DNA of 64,000 nucleotides, taken from contig NZ_CP012946.1 of NCBI RefSeq assembly GCF_001402875.1, positions 2,458,001 through 2,522,000 on the forward strand, in the 5' to 3' direction. The notes under the pieces were generated by a model. It was given only the letters and a program-made list of their open reading frames with translations, did no database searches and was not told the origin of the DNA. Every line of letters starts with the position of its first letter. Positions within the stretch are counted from its first letter, which is position 1. The stretch comes from Blastochloris viridis (GTDB lineage Bacteria; Pseudomonadota; Alphaproteobacteria; Rhizobiales; Xanthobacteraceae). Shown one piece after another: positions 13,303-21,130 of this stretch. The translations under genes were made by a program, and so were the position numbers.

Positions 13303-14451
13303 TCAATCCAGCGTGCGCCGGAAGCGGGTGACCGCAATCGTCATGGCCACCAGCATCAGGCCGCCGAGCGCGGCCGCCTCCAACTGAAGGTCGGCGAAGG
13401 TGGCGCCCTTCAGGATCAGCGCCCGCACGATGCGGATGAAGTGGGTGAGCGGCAGCGCCTCGCCGATCCATTGCGCCCAAAGCGGCATCCCCGCGAACGG
13501 GAACATGAAGCCGCTCATCAGGATGTTGGGCAGGAAGAACATCATCGTCATCTGCATCGCCTGAAGCTGATTCTGGGCGATGGTGGAGAAGGTGTAGCCG
13601 ATGGCGAGGTTGGTGGCGATGAACAGCGTGGTCAGCGCCGCCAGCAGCGCCAGATTGCCGAGGATCGGCACGTCGAACAGCGCCACGCCGGCGGTGAGGA
13701 TCAGGCCGGCCTGGAACGCGCCGATCAGGATATAGGGCAGGATCTTGCCCAGCATGATTTCCAGCGGCGAGATCGGCAGCGACAGCAGGCTTTCCATGGT
13801 GCCGCGCTCGGTCTCCCGCGTCACCGACAGCGCGGTGAAGATCAGCATGGTCATGGTGAGGATGGTGCCGAGCAGCCCCGGCACGATGTTGAGCTGGGTG
13901 AGCCCGGCGGGGTTGTAGCGGCGATGCTGGCGAAACTCGAACGCCGGCGCCGAGACCTCCGGCACCGCGCGGCTGTGGGCCAGCGCCGTGGTCACCAGCT
14001 TGTCGAGCACGCCGAGCGCGGAGCCGGAGGCGACGGGATCGGTGGCATCGGCCGAGACCAGCAGCGCCGGGGTTTCGCCGCGGCGCAGCGCCCGCTCGAA
14101 CCCGGCCGGAATCTCGACCGCAAACAGCACCTCGCCCGACGCCAGCACGCGGTCGAACTCGACCTCGTCGGAGAGGATGCGGGTGACCTTGAAATAGCGC
14201 GTGGTCTGCAGCGCCGCGATGATCGAGCGCCCGACATCGCTCGATTCCTGCATCAGCACCGCGGTCGGCAGAAAGCGCGGCGTGGTGTTGATGGCGTAGC
14301 CGAACAGCACCAGCTGCAGCAGCGGGATCGACACCATGGTGGCGAGCGTGATGCGGTCGCGGCGCAGCTGCAGCAGCTCCTTCACCACCATGGCGAACAC
14401 CCGGCGCAGGAAGCCGCCGCGACGCCGGTCCGAGGTGTTGGTCGAGGTCAT
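13303..14451 (-). CDS. ABC-2 type exporter permease (YbhS/YbhR-YhhJ family)
   Basis: This 382-residue protein has one N-terminal transmembrane helix (near LATMVSIPLLQLVLFGYA), a large periplasmic domain of about 150 residues, then five C-terminal helices with the ABC-2 motif TRETERGTMESLLSLPISP. That layout is typical of permeases paired with a HlyD-like adaptor and an ATPase. It is the last gene of a minus-strand operon (TetR, HlyD-like, ATPase, permease), separated from the ATPase gene by 175 bases that hold a REP element. Only one permease is present, where the E. coli ybhGFSR system has two, so it may act as a homodimer. Confidence 0.9.
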   Translation of the reverse strand: MTSTNTSDRRRGGFLRRVFAMVVKELLQLRRDRITLATMVSIPLLQLVLFGYAINTTPRFLPTAVLMQESSDVGRSIIAALQTTRYFKVTRILSDEVEFDRVLASGEVLFAVEIPAGFERALRRGETPALLVSADATDPVASGSALGVLDKLVTTALAHSRAVPEVSAPAFEFRQHRRYNPAGLTQLNIVPGLLGTILTMTMLIFTALSVTRETERGTMESLLSLPISPLEIMLGKILPYILIGAFQAGLILTAGVALFDVPILGNLALLAALTTLFIATNLAIGYTFSTIAQNQLQAMQMTMMFFLPNILMSGFMFPFAGMPLWAQWIGEALPLTHFIRIVRALILKGATFADLQLEAAALGGLMLVAMTIAVTRFRRTLD

Positions 14452-14495
14452 TGGACAGTGTCCGTCACGCCAACAACGATAATCCTCAATGCCTC

Positions 14496-14613
14496 GTCAT
14501 CCCGGGCCGAGCGCAGCGAGGACCCGGGATCGTCGGCAGGATCGTGCTTGCTTGCTATGCGATCCCGGGTCGCGCGGCGGATGCTCGGCAGTCCGCCGCT
14601 TGCCCGGGATGAC
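14496..14613. repeat. REP/BIME-like palindromic element
   Basis: The outer arms GTCATCCCGGGC and GCCCGGGATGAC are exact reverse complements, and inner GACCCGGGATC and GATCCCGGGTC arms form a second inverted pair. The same GTCATCCCGGnC ... GCCGGGATC pattern recurs near 50847, 51804, 56874 and 62216. Here it sits inside an operon, between the ABC ATPase and permease genes. Confidence 0.85.
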
Positions 14614-14626
14614 AAGAGGCACAGGC

Positions 14627-15580
14627 TCATTGAAAATTGTCCTTCGAGCGCGTCATCAGATCGATGAAGACATCCTCCAGCGTCGGCTCGGACGGCTCCC
14701 ACACCAAGGCCGGGTCGGCACGGAGCGGCGCGATCGCCGCCTCCAGCGCCGCGCGGTCGCGGCCGCAGACGTGCAGGCTGGTGCCGAACGGCGCCACCAT
14801 GTCGACGCCGGGCGTCGCCGCCAGCGTCCGGTCGAGCTGCGTCAGATTGCCGGTACCGGCTCGGCTGCTGACGGTGAAAGTGGTCAGGCCCGATTTTCCG
14901 ATCACCTCATCGACGGTGCCGTGCACCAGCAGGTCGCCATAGGCGATGTAGGCGATCTCGTGGCAGCGCTCGGCCTCGTCCATGTAGTGGGTGGAGACCA
15001 GCACGGTGAGGCCCTCGGCGGCGAGCTGATGGATCTCGTTCCAGAACTCGCGCCGCGCCTTGGGGTCGACGCCGGCGGTCGGCTCGTCGAGCAACAGCAG
15101 TTGCGGCTCGGGCAGCGTGCAGGCGCCGAGCGCGAGGCGCTGCTTCCAGCCGCCAGACAGCGAGCCGGCGAGCTGCTCGCCGCGCCCTTCCAAGCCCAGC
15201 CGCTTGATCATGCTGGCCGCCGCCCCGCGCGGATCGGCGAGGCCGTAGAGCCGCGCCACGAACTCCAGGTTCTCGCGCACCGACAGGTCCTGGTAGAGGC
15301 TGAAGCGCTGCGTCATGTAGCCGACGTGCCGCTTGATCTTGTCGGCCTCGGTCAGGATGTCGTAGCCAAGGCAGGTGCCGCGGCCGGCATCCGGCGTCAG
15401 CAGCCCGCACAGCATGCGGATGGTGGTGGTCTTGCCGGAGCCGTTGGGGCCGAGAAAACCGTAGATGGTGCCGCGCTTCACCGTCATCGACAGATCGCGC
15501 ACCACGACGTGGCCGTCGAACGCCTTGGTCAGGCCCTCGACCGCGATGGCGATATCGGCGTCAGCGGCCTGCCCGGTCAT
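14627..15580 (-). CDS. ABC exporter ATP-binding protein (YbhF half-like)
   Basis: This 317-residue protein has Walker A GPNGSGKTTT (about residues 42-51), Q-loop YMTQRFSLYQDL, ABC signature LSGGWKQRLALG, Walker B LLLLDEPTAGVDP and H-loop VSTHYMDEAERC. The LSGGW variant and the C-terminal extension with EPSEPTLEDVFIDLM are typical of ABC-2 exporter ATPases. The start is at 15580 (MTGQAADADIA), overlapping the end of the HlyD-like gene by four bases. It powers the permease encoded downstream. Confidence 0.93.
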   Translation of the reverse strand: MTGQAADADIAIAVEGLTKAFDGHVVVRDLSMTVKRGTIYGFLGPNGSGKTTTIRMLCGLLTPDAGRGTCLGYDILTEADKIKRHVGYMTQRFSLYQDLSVRENLEFVARLYGLADPRGAAASMIKRLGLEGRGEQLAGSLSGGWKQRLALGACTLPEPQLLLLDEPTAGVDPKARREFWNEIHQLAAEGLTVLVSTHYMDEAERCHEIAYIAYGDLLVHGTVDEVIGKSGLTTFTVSSRAGTGNLTQLDRTLAATPGVDMVAPFGTSLHVCGRDRAALEAAIAPLRADPALVWEPSEPTLEDVFIDLMTRSKDNFQ

Positions 15581-16353
15581 CGCGCCCTCGCCGGGCTCGG
15601 CGCCGCGGCGGGCGGCTCCGGCGTGCGCACCTGCACCGGCTGGCCGACCCGGAACGCGGCGGGATCGTCCGGCTTTGCCTCGACCATGAACACCAGCTTG
15701 GCGCGCTCCTCCAGGGAGTAGATCACCGGCGGCGTGAACTCGGCCTGGCGCGAGATGAAGCTGACCTTGGCCGAAAGGCCCGGCGCACAGCCGTCGCACG
15801 CCACCGTCACCTTATCGCCGAGCGCGATAAGCGGCAGCCGGCCCTGCGGCAGGAAGAAGCGGATCTTGAGATTGGCGGGCGGCAGCAGCGCCACCACCGG
15901 GCGGCCGGCGCCGACCACCTCGCCAGGGCGGAAATAGACCTGCTGCACCGTGCCCCCGACCGGGCTTGCCACCTTGCGGCGGGCGAGGCGGGTGCGCGCG
16001 GCATCGACCCGCGCCGCCGCGTCGCGCATCAAGGCCTGCGCCTCGTCGAAGGTCCGCTGGGTGCCGGTGCGGGTCTTGAGCAATTCCTCGGCGCGGGCGA
16101 ACGCGCTCTTTGCGTTGAGCTGCTGGGCCTCGGCAGAGGCGAGGTCGGACCGCTGCAGATCGGTGTCGATCCCGAACAACTCGGCGCCGACGCTGACGAT
16201 TCCGCCCTCCTCGACCGCCAGCGTCTCGACCCGCCCGGACTCGTCCGGCCCGACAAAGATCATGTCGGCCTCGACCCAGCCCTGATAGGTTACGTCGGCG
16301 TTACCGCAGCCGGCGAGCAGCGCACACACCACGACGGCAGCGATACGGCTCAT
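15577..16353 (-). CDS. HlyD-like periplasmic adaptor lipoprotein of the ABC exporter
   Basis: This 258-residue protein begins with a lipoprotein signal ending VVCALLAGCGNAD. The order is barrel-sandwich half (GRVETLAVEEGGIVSVG), a coiled-coil of about 60 residues, then ASPVGGTVQQVYFRPGEVV as the second half. This is a YbhG-like adaptor. Its start overlaps the tetR stop and its stop overlaps the ATPase start, so the first three genes are translationally coupled. The C-terminus is Pro/Ala-rich. Confidence 0.9.
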   Translation of the reverse strand: MSRIAAVVVCALLAGCGNADVTYQGWVEADMIFVGPDESGRVETLAVEEGGIVSVGAELFGIDTDLQRSDLASAEAQQLNAKSAFARAEELLKTRTGTQRTFDEAQALMRDAAARVDAARTRLARRKVASPVGGTVQQVYFRPGEVVGAGRPVVALLPPANLKIRFFLPQGRLPLIALGDKVTVACDGCAPGLSAKVSFISRQAEFTPPVIYSLEERAKLVFMVEAKPDDPAAFRVGQPVQVRTPEPPAAAPSPARAR

Positions 16354-17075
16354 GCCGCCCTCCCCGAGGCGAACAGGATGTCGAGGTGGGCGCGCATCAG
16401 CGCCGCGACGTCGAGCGGCGCGAACCGCTGGAACATCCCGCCCCAGATCAGCCCCATCAGCACCGGCGCCACCACCAACTGCGGGAAGTGCACCAGCGCC
16501 GGGTTGCCGATCTCGCCAGAGGCGACGCCCCGCGCCAGCAGCCGGTCGAGCACGGCGAGCGCACGGCTCACCACCTCGCGGTAATAGAACTCGGCGAGCG
16601 CCGGAAAGCGCGGTCCCTCCGCGATCACCAGCCGAATAACGTCGGCGAGGCGGGTCGACAGCACGTCATGCACGATGTGAGCGAGGAACGCCTCGACCAC
16701 CGGCCGCACCGGCCCCTCCGCCGGCAGCGCCTCGACCGCGGCAATGTGCGGCACCAGCATGGCGCGGACCAGCTCCTCGAACAGGGCCTGTTTATCCTGG
16801 AAATAGAGATAGATGGTGCCCTTGGCCACGCCGGCGCGGCGGGCGACGTCGTCCAGCCGCGCCGCCGCGAAGCCGCAGGCGGCGAATTCCTCCAACGCCG
16901 CAGCGAGGATGTCGGCCCGCCGCGCCGCACTTCGTTCGGCGCGCCCGGCTGGGCGCCTGGCGCCGCCGGGAGCGGCGGGATTCGCCATCGGCGCCACCGT
17001 CGCGGTGCGGCCCGCCGGCCGCCCGGCTTTGGGCGCCGGCCGCGGGCGAGCAACTCGATCCGAATGTTCTGCCAT
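16350..17075 (-). CDS. TetR-family repressor of the ABC exporter operon
   Basis: This 241-residue protein has a TetR helix-turn-helix at about residues 52-98 (ADILAAALEEFAACGF, then AGVAKGTIYLYFQDKQALF). The N-terminal 50 residues are Ala/Pro/Arg-rich and probably disordered; an internal ATG at MANPAAPG is an alternative start. It is the first gene of the exporter operon. A 20-bp palindrome ten bases upstream of the start is a convincing self-operator, so the protein likely represses its own operon and is released by an exported substrate. Confidence 0.9.
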   Translation of the reverse strand: MAEHSDRVARPRPAPKAGRPAGRTATVAPMANPAAPGGARRPAGRAERSAARRADILAAALEEFAACGFAAARLDDVARRAGVAKGTIYLYFQDKQALFEELVRAMLVPHIAAVEALPAEGPVRPVVEAFLAHIVHDVLSTRLADVIRLVIAEGPRFPALAEFYYREVVSRALAVLDRLLARGVASGEIGNPALVHFPQLVVAPVLMGLIWGGMFQRFAPLDVAALMRAHLDILFASGRAA

Positions 17076-17084
17076 CGATAAATA

Positions 17085-17104
17085 ATGACTGACCAGTCAG
17101 TCAT
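17085..17104. promoter_or_regulatory. TetR-type operator palindrome
   Basis: ATGACTGAC-CA-GTCAGTCAT is a perfect 9-2-9 inverted repeat. TGACTGACCAGTCAGTCA-like sites are known operators of several TetR-family repressors. It lies just upstream of the tetR start at 17075 on the minus strand, in the right place to block transcription of the whole exporter operon. Confidence 0.8.
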
Positions 17105-17272
17105 ATTCAATCCGGACTGCCCCTGAGCACCTGTGAAGCAACTGTTCTGTGGAACGCGACCGCCGAACGCGGCCAAGGCTGGCGCCCGCCCCGGCACCCG
17201 TTACAGTAAATATCGTGGCGAGTTACCCGTCATGGTCGCGCCGACGGGTTGGAGCGTGTTCGGAGAGGGCGC

Positions 17273-17998
17273 ATGGGTCGGCGCCGGGTGATCGCCGCCG
17301 GGATGCTGTGCTGCGCGGCAGCAACCCTGCCGGCGGCGGCCGCCGACCGGCCGGAGTCCGCGCCGCTGCCGCAATGGCTGCTGTTTTCCGGCGCCGACGC
17401 CTCCATTCGGTCGACCACCGGCTGGATCGGCGGCGAATATGCGGCCGATGGGCTCGACAAATCCGGGCTTCGGCTGCGCGGCGTCATCGGCAGCGGCAGC
17501 TATCGCACCGGCCACCCGAGCCTGTCGGCCGCCGACATCAACGTCGACAAGCGTTTCGCCACCTTCTCGGTCGGGCACGGCTGGGTCGCGCCGACCTGGC
17601 GGGCGGCGGTGTTCGCCGGCACCGACCTCGACGCCCGCAGCCCCGATGTCGCCGGCGCCGCGCCCGGCGACCGCGGCACCCGGCTCGGCGCCACGCTCGG
17701 CGCGGAATTGTGGGCAACTCCCTCGCCGGCGGTCCAGGTCACCGCGTCGCTCGGCGTCGCCACCACGCGGTCATCGTGGGCGTTTCGCACCGGCATCTGC
17801 CACCGGATCGGATCGCTGTGCCTCGGCGCCGACGCTGCGTCGATCGGCGACGCGGCCGGCTCCGAGCTGCGGCTGGGCGCCGCCGTCGCCGGGCTGTCCC
17901 TTGGCGCGCTCGAAATGCGAATCGGCGGCGGCCTCGCCCGCAAGAACGACGGCGACCGCGGCTGTTACGGCTACCTGTCGGCTTGGCAACGGTTCTGA
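17273..17998 (+). CDS. BcsS-like cellulose biosynthesis-associated protein
   Basis: This 241-residue exported protein has a signal peptide (GRRRVIAAGMLCCAAATL, cleavage after AAAA). The mature part is Gly/Ala-rich with alternating hydrophobic residues suggesting an outer-membrane beta-barrel. WLLFSGADA, GLDKSGLRLRGVIGSGSYR and the later GxxLGAxLGAELW pattern are those of the BcsS family (cellulose biosynthesis protein BcsS, PF17036). No bcsA or bcsB gene is adjacent, so the cellulose link is by family only. The start at 17273 has GGAGAGGGC just upstream. Confidence 0.7.
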   Translation: MGRRRVIAAGMLCCAAATLPAAAADRPESAPLPQWLLFSGADASIRSTTGWIGGEYAADGLDKSGLRLRGVIGSGSYRTGHPSLSAADINVDKRFATFSVGHGWVAPTWRAAVFAGTDLDARSPDVAGAAPGDRGTRLGATLGAELWATPSPAVQVTASLGVATTRSSWAFRTGICHRIGSLCLGADAASIGDAAGSELRLGAAVAGLSLGALEMRIGGGLARKNDGDRGCYGYLSAWQRF

Positions 17999-18525
17999 AC
18001 CGACGGGCCCGTTCACAATGGCGTGGCGGTGCCGCGAGCGTGGGCATCGTCCGCCGCGGTGTCGGAAATATCCCACCCATGTGAGTTTTGCGCCGACAGC
18101 GCGCCATCGCCAGTCATCTTTCGTTAACCACGCCAGCGAGATACCCGCGACCGCGGTTCGGGCGCGCAGCCGCCAAAGCTGGCATATTGCCGGATCAAAA
18201 TCGCTTTCCCGGCGGCCAGCAACGCAAACACGGCATTGAAACTGGATTTCGCGTACGTGCTTGGGTTAGCGCATTTCCGCTGATGCGACTGGTTCTAACT
18301 TGCGCAATACTTTACATTGGCGTGTTGGATCAGCCCCGGCTTAACCGTGGCGGCCAATTGACCCGGCACGGTCGACCACGCCAGATGACGGGCGGTCACG
18401 ACGTCATTATCCGATGGTTTAGGTCGACAGGGACCAAAATTCGAGGCCTGCTTATGCGACCGGGGATGGCGATGTCGTTCGACACTGCCAACCTGGGTTC
18501 GGGGCTGGAAATCGACAGAACCGAG
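17999..18525. other. 527-base gap without a recognisable gene
   Basis: Open frames run through this gap but none has family likeness, a good ribosome site or a convincing start. An ATG at 18454, in frame with the DUF2256 gene, could extend that protein by 24 residues. Local AT-richer stretches near 18290-18320 could hold its promoter. Confidence 0.4.
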
Positions 18526-18726
18526 ATGAGAAAAAAGATCGAACTACCAGCGAAGACCTGTGCGGCATGCCACCGCCCCTTCGTCTGGACCAAGAAATCG
18601 GCGCGGGTCTGGAACGACACGCACTTCTGCTCGGAGCAATGCCGCCACGCGGCGCCATTGCGGGTGGGAATGCAGTGCGAACCGGTCAGCGCTCGGGGTG
18701 TTGGCGTGGCCCTCCGGCTGCGGTGA
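18526..18726 (+). CDS. DUF2256 small zinc-ribbon protein
   Basis: The peptide MRKKIELPAKTCAACHRPF continues with W-x-KK-x-ARVW and FCSEQCR, the complete DUF2256 pattern with two CxxC-like zinc pairs (CAAC and CSEQC). Its function is unknown; family members are 45-70 residues long. The start at 18526 fits family length (66 residues), though in-frame ATGs at 18454 and 18466 are possible. Its 3' end overlaps the convergent MobA-like gene by 41 bases, which suggests the last 20 or so residues are not conserved. Confidence 0.75.
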   Translation: MRKKIELPAKTCAACHRPFVWTKKSARVWNDTHFCSEQCRHAAPLRVGMQCEPVSARGVGVALRLR

Positions 18727-19531
18727 GGCGCCCACGCGGCGACTGACGCGCGGCACGCGCGGCGTCCAGTGCCTGCGGCGTGTCGACGTCGAGTAAGGCG
18801 CCCTCCCCATCCACCGCCACCTCGGCCACGCTGTCCGGGTGGGCTGCGATCAGATGGCGGGCGCCGACATCGCCTTCCAGGCGGCACAGATCGGCGAAAA
18901 ACCGCCGCGCCCACAACACCGGATTGCCGCGACGGCCCGCACAGGCCGGCACCACCACCAGCGCACCGCGGGCGGGATCGAACGCCGCCACCACGCGGTT
19001 GATCAGGGCGGCGTCGACGTCCGGCATGTCAGCCAGCACCACCACGGCCGCCTCCGCCGCATCGGGCACCGCCGCGATGCCGGCCCGGATCGAACTGGAC
19101 AGCCCCTCGGCATGGGCCTCGTTCACGGCCACCGCTACCGGCAACCCCGCAAGCGCCGCCACCACCTGGTCTCGCTGGTGGCCGACCACCACGACCACCG
19201 GGCCGGCGCGGGACGCCAGCGCGGCCTCGACCGCATGGCGCACCAGTGGCCGCCTGCCGAGGTTCTCGAGCAGCTTGTTCGGCCCGCCCATCCGGGTTGA
19301 GCGCCCCGCCGCCAGCACCACCGCCGCAACGCGCGGCGGCGCCGGGATCGGCCGCTCGGTGCGCGGCTGCGGCCGGGTCACGATCTCCATCAGCAAACCA
19401 CCGACGCCGAAGCCCATGATGTCGGCGCGCGTGACCTTGAGGCCGGCCACCAGTCGCGCCAGCACCCAGTCAAACCCATTTTCCTTGGGTGAGCGGGCAA
19501 AGCCCGGCGCGCCAAGCACCGGCAACTTCAC
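18686..19531 (-). CDS. MocA/MobA-like molybdenum-cofactor nucleotidyltransferase, N-terminally truncated fusion
   Basis: The NTP-transferase domain begins at about residue 67 with VAAVVLAAGRSTRMGGPNK, the MobA/MocA nucleotide-binding loop, and includes VLADMPDVD for metal binding. It should attach CMP or GMP to the molybdenum cofactor for the nearby molybdenum hydroxylase. Residues 1-60 (KLPVLGAPGFARSPKENGFD through GVGGLLMEIVTRPQPR) match the end of a molybdopterin-binding domain. In related alphaproteobacteria that domain forms the N-terminal half of a fusion of over 500 residues. Here it starts abruptly at a GTG overlapping the xdhC stop as GTGA. The transferase half looks intact. Confidence 0.85.
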   Translation of the reverse strand: MKLPVLGAPGFARSPKENGFDWVLARLVAGLKVTRADIMGFGVGGLLMEIVTRPQPRTERPIPAPPRVAAVVLAAGRSTRMGGPNKLLENLGRRPLVRHAVEAALASRAGPVVVVVGHQRDQVVAALAGLPVAVAVNEAHAEGLSSSIRAGIAAVPDAAEAAVVVLADMPDVDAALINRVVAAFDPARGALVVVPACAGRRGNPVLWARRFFADLCRLEGDVGARHLIAAHPDSVAEVAVDGEGALLDVDTPQALDAARAARQSPRGRLTAAGGPRQHPER

Positions 19532-20259
19532 GATGCCGGCTCCGCCACATCCGCGCCTGGGCGGCGCTCAGGTCGGCGCCCGGCCCGGCGCAGCGTCGCC
19601 GTGACCTCGGCCAGGATGGCCAGGGCGATCTCGGCCGGCGACTGTGCGCCGAGGTCGAGCCCGATCGGGGCATGGACGCGGGCGATGTCGCCATCGCCGA
19701 AGCCTGCCGCCTTCAGGCGTTCGACCCGCTTGGCGTGGGTTCGCCGCGAGCCGAGCGCGCCGACATAGAACACCCCGGACGCGAGCGCCGCCATCAGGCA
19801 GGGGTCGTCGATCTTGGGATCGTGAGTCAGCGCCATCACCGCGGTGCGGCGGTCGAGACCGAGCCGCGCCAGCGCCGTATCCGGCCATTCCGCAACCAGT
19901 TCGGCGTTGGGAAACCGATCGGCGGTGGCGAACGCCGCGCGCGGATCGATGATGACGACGTCATAGCCGAGCAGCCGGGCCATCGGCACCAGGGCCTGGG
20001 AAATATGAACCGCGCCGGTGACGAGCAGTCGCGGCGGCGGCATAACGATATTGAAGAATAGCCGCGGCCGGCCGCCGACCGCGACCAGACTGCTTTCGCC
20101 GGCCGCCAGCGCCTCGGCGAACAGCGGCGCCAGCGGGTCGCTGCCAACCTCCGCCACTTTGATCAGCCGCTGGTCGCCGGTGGCGATGTCAGTGACCAGC
20201 ACTGCTAGCCGGCGAGCGGCGCGCTCGGCATTCAAATCGGCAAGCAGGCTCAGTCGCAT
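19528..20259 (-). CDS. XdhC-family protein, C-terminal (Rossmann) domain type
   Basis: This 243-residue protein belongs to the XdhC/CoxF family, which inserts or sulfurates the molybdenum cofactor in xanthine-dehydrogenase-like enzymes. The Rossmann segment RLLVTGAVHISQALVPMA and the motifs ALTHDPKIDDPCL and YVGALGSRRTHAKR are characteristic of the XdhC C-terminal domain. The N-terminal domain is encoded separately by the gene at 20426, a common split in this lineage. Its stop overlaps the start of the MobA-like gene. Confidence 0.88.
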   Translation of the reverse strand: MRLSLLADLNAERAARRLAVLVTDIATGDQRLIKVAEVGSDPLAPLFAEALAAGESSLVAVGGRPRLFFNIVMPPPRLLVTGAVHISQALVPMARLLGYDVVIIDPRAAFATADRFPNAELVAEWPDTALARLGLDRRTAVMALTHDPKIDDPCLMAALASGVFYVGALGSRRTHAKRVERLKAAGFGDGDIARVHAPIGLDLGAQSPAEIALAILAEVTATLRRAGRRPERRPGADVAEPAS

Positions 20260-20425
20260 GGCCGGTCACCACCTGCTGTTCTGCCCCATGCGACGGGTTG
20301 GCGAGGCCAGCGTCTCACTCCCTCAAGCGACCCAACACACCACATTCGGCCATCGCTCGTCGAGACCGCGCTCCGGGCTGGCAAGGGTGAGGCGGGCGGC
20401 GACGTTACGGGTTACGAAACGGCTA

Positions 20426-20749
20426 TCACTGCACCCGCTCGACATAAACCTTGATGCGGCCGCCGCACGACAGCCCGGCCCGCCACGCCGTCTCATCGGT
20501 GACGCCGAATTCAAGCAGCCGCGGCGTTCCGCTGGCGATGACGTCGAGCGCCTCCGTCACCACCTCGCCTTCGACACAGCCGCCCGACACCGAGCCGAGG
20601 AAGGCGCCGGCACCGTCGACGACGAGGTGGCTGCCGACCGGGCGCGGCGCCGAACCCCAGGTCTCGACCACGGTGGCGAGCGCGACCTCGCGCCCCTCCC
20701 CCCGCCAGCGCTCGGCGATGGCCAGGATGTCGTCGGTGGGTTGCATCAT
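20426..20749 (-). CDS. XdhC/CoxI N-terminal domain protein
   Basis: This 107-residue protein contains the XdhC_CoxI pattern: EVALATVVETWGSAPRPVG, then VSGGCVEGEVV, and a C-terminal SCGGRIKVYVE. It probably works with the XdhC C-terminal-domain protein encoded 166 bases downstream. The start is at 20749 (MMQPTDDILAIAE), preceded by GGGAGAG. Upstream on the same strand there should be coxD and coxE; only a broken coxD piece remains. Confidence 0.85.
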   Translation of the reverse strand: MMQPTDDILAIAERWRGEGREVALATVVETWGSAPRPVGSHLVVDGAGAFLGSVSGGCVEGEVVTEALDVIASGTPRLLEFGVTDETAWRAGLSCGGRIKVYVERVQ

Positions 20750-20819
20750 CTCTCCCGCCTTCATCAGGTCGCTTGCAGCCATCGTCTGGGATCGAACACA
20801 CCGGCAAGCCGCGCGTGTC

Positions 20820-21130
20820 GGCCGCCCCGCTCGCCTCACCGAGGCGAATGGCGATCATCTGCGCGGCGTCGTTCCATTCATAGACCGCGCTGGAGACGTC
20901 GAGCCCTCATAGCATTGCAGGCGGATCAGGCGCCGGCCAAGCTTGCGTGCCGGAACCTTGGCGAACGCGGTGTTGCCAACGCCGGCATCTCCTTCCAAAA
21001 ACAGCGGCCGGCCAAGCCTGAGCGCGAGAAACAGCACGGTCGCCAGCGCCCGGTCGGCGAGGTAATCGGCGGCGCGAAGCAGCGCCAACGTGGCGTCGGT
21101 CGAGGTTGGCAGCGGAAGTGGCACGCTCAC
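20820..21130 (-). pseudogene. Broken coxD-like MoxR ATPase gene
   Basis: From a GTG at 21130, overlapping the coxM stop, the frame reads a MoxR N-terminus (YLADRALATVLFLALRLGRP, then LFLEGDAGVGNTAFAKVPA). The Walker A lysine is replaced by Asn (GDAGVGNT for the usual GxxGxGKT). After RLIRLQCYEG the frame is lost at about 20905, where one base appears to be missing. The expected continuation (LDVSSAVYEW, then AAQMIAIRLGEA) is readable in the next frame. The likeness ends near 20820, some 100 residues into a family of about 300. Both the point change and the break argue for an inactive gene. Confidence 0.85.

Noticed and set aside
12841..14667. A long plus-strand frame opposite the ABC-2 permease
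   Set aside because: The minus-strand product has clear transmembrane helices and the ABC-2 motif, and the plus frame is Arg/His/Gln-rich noise.
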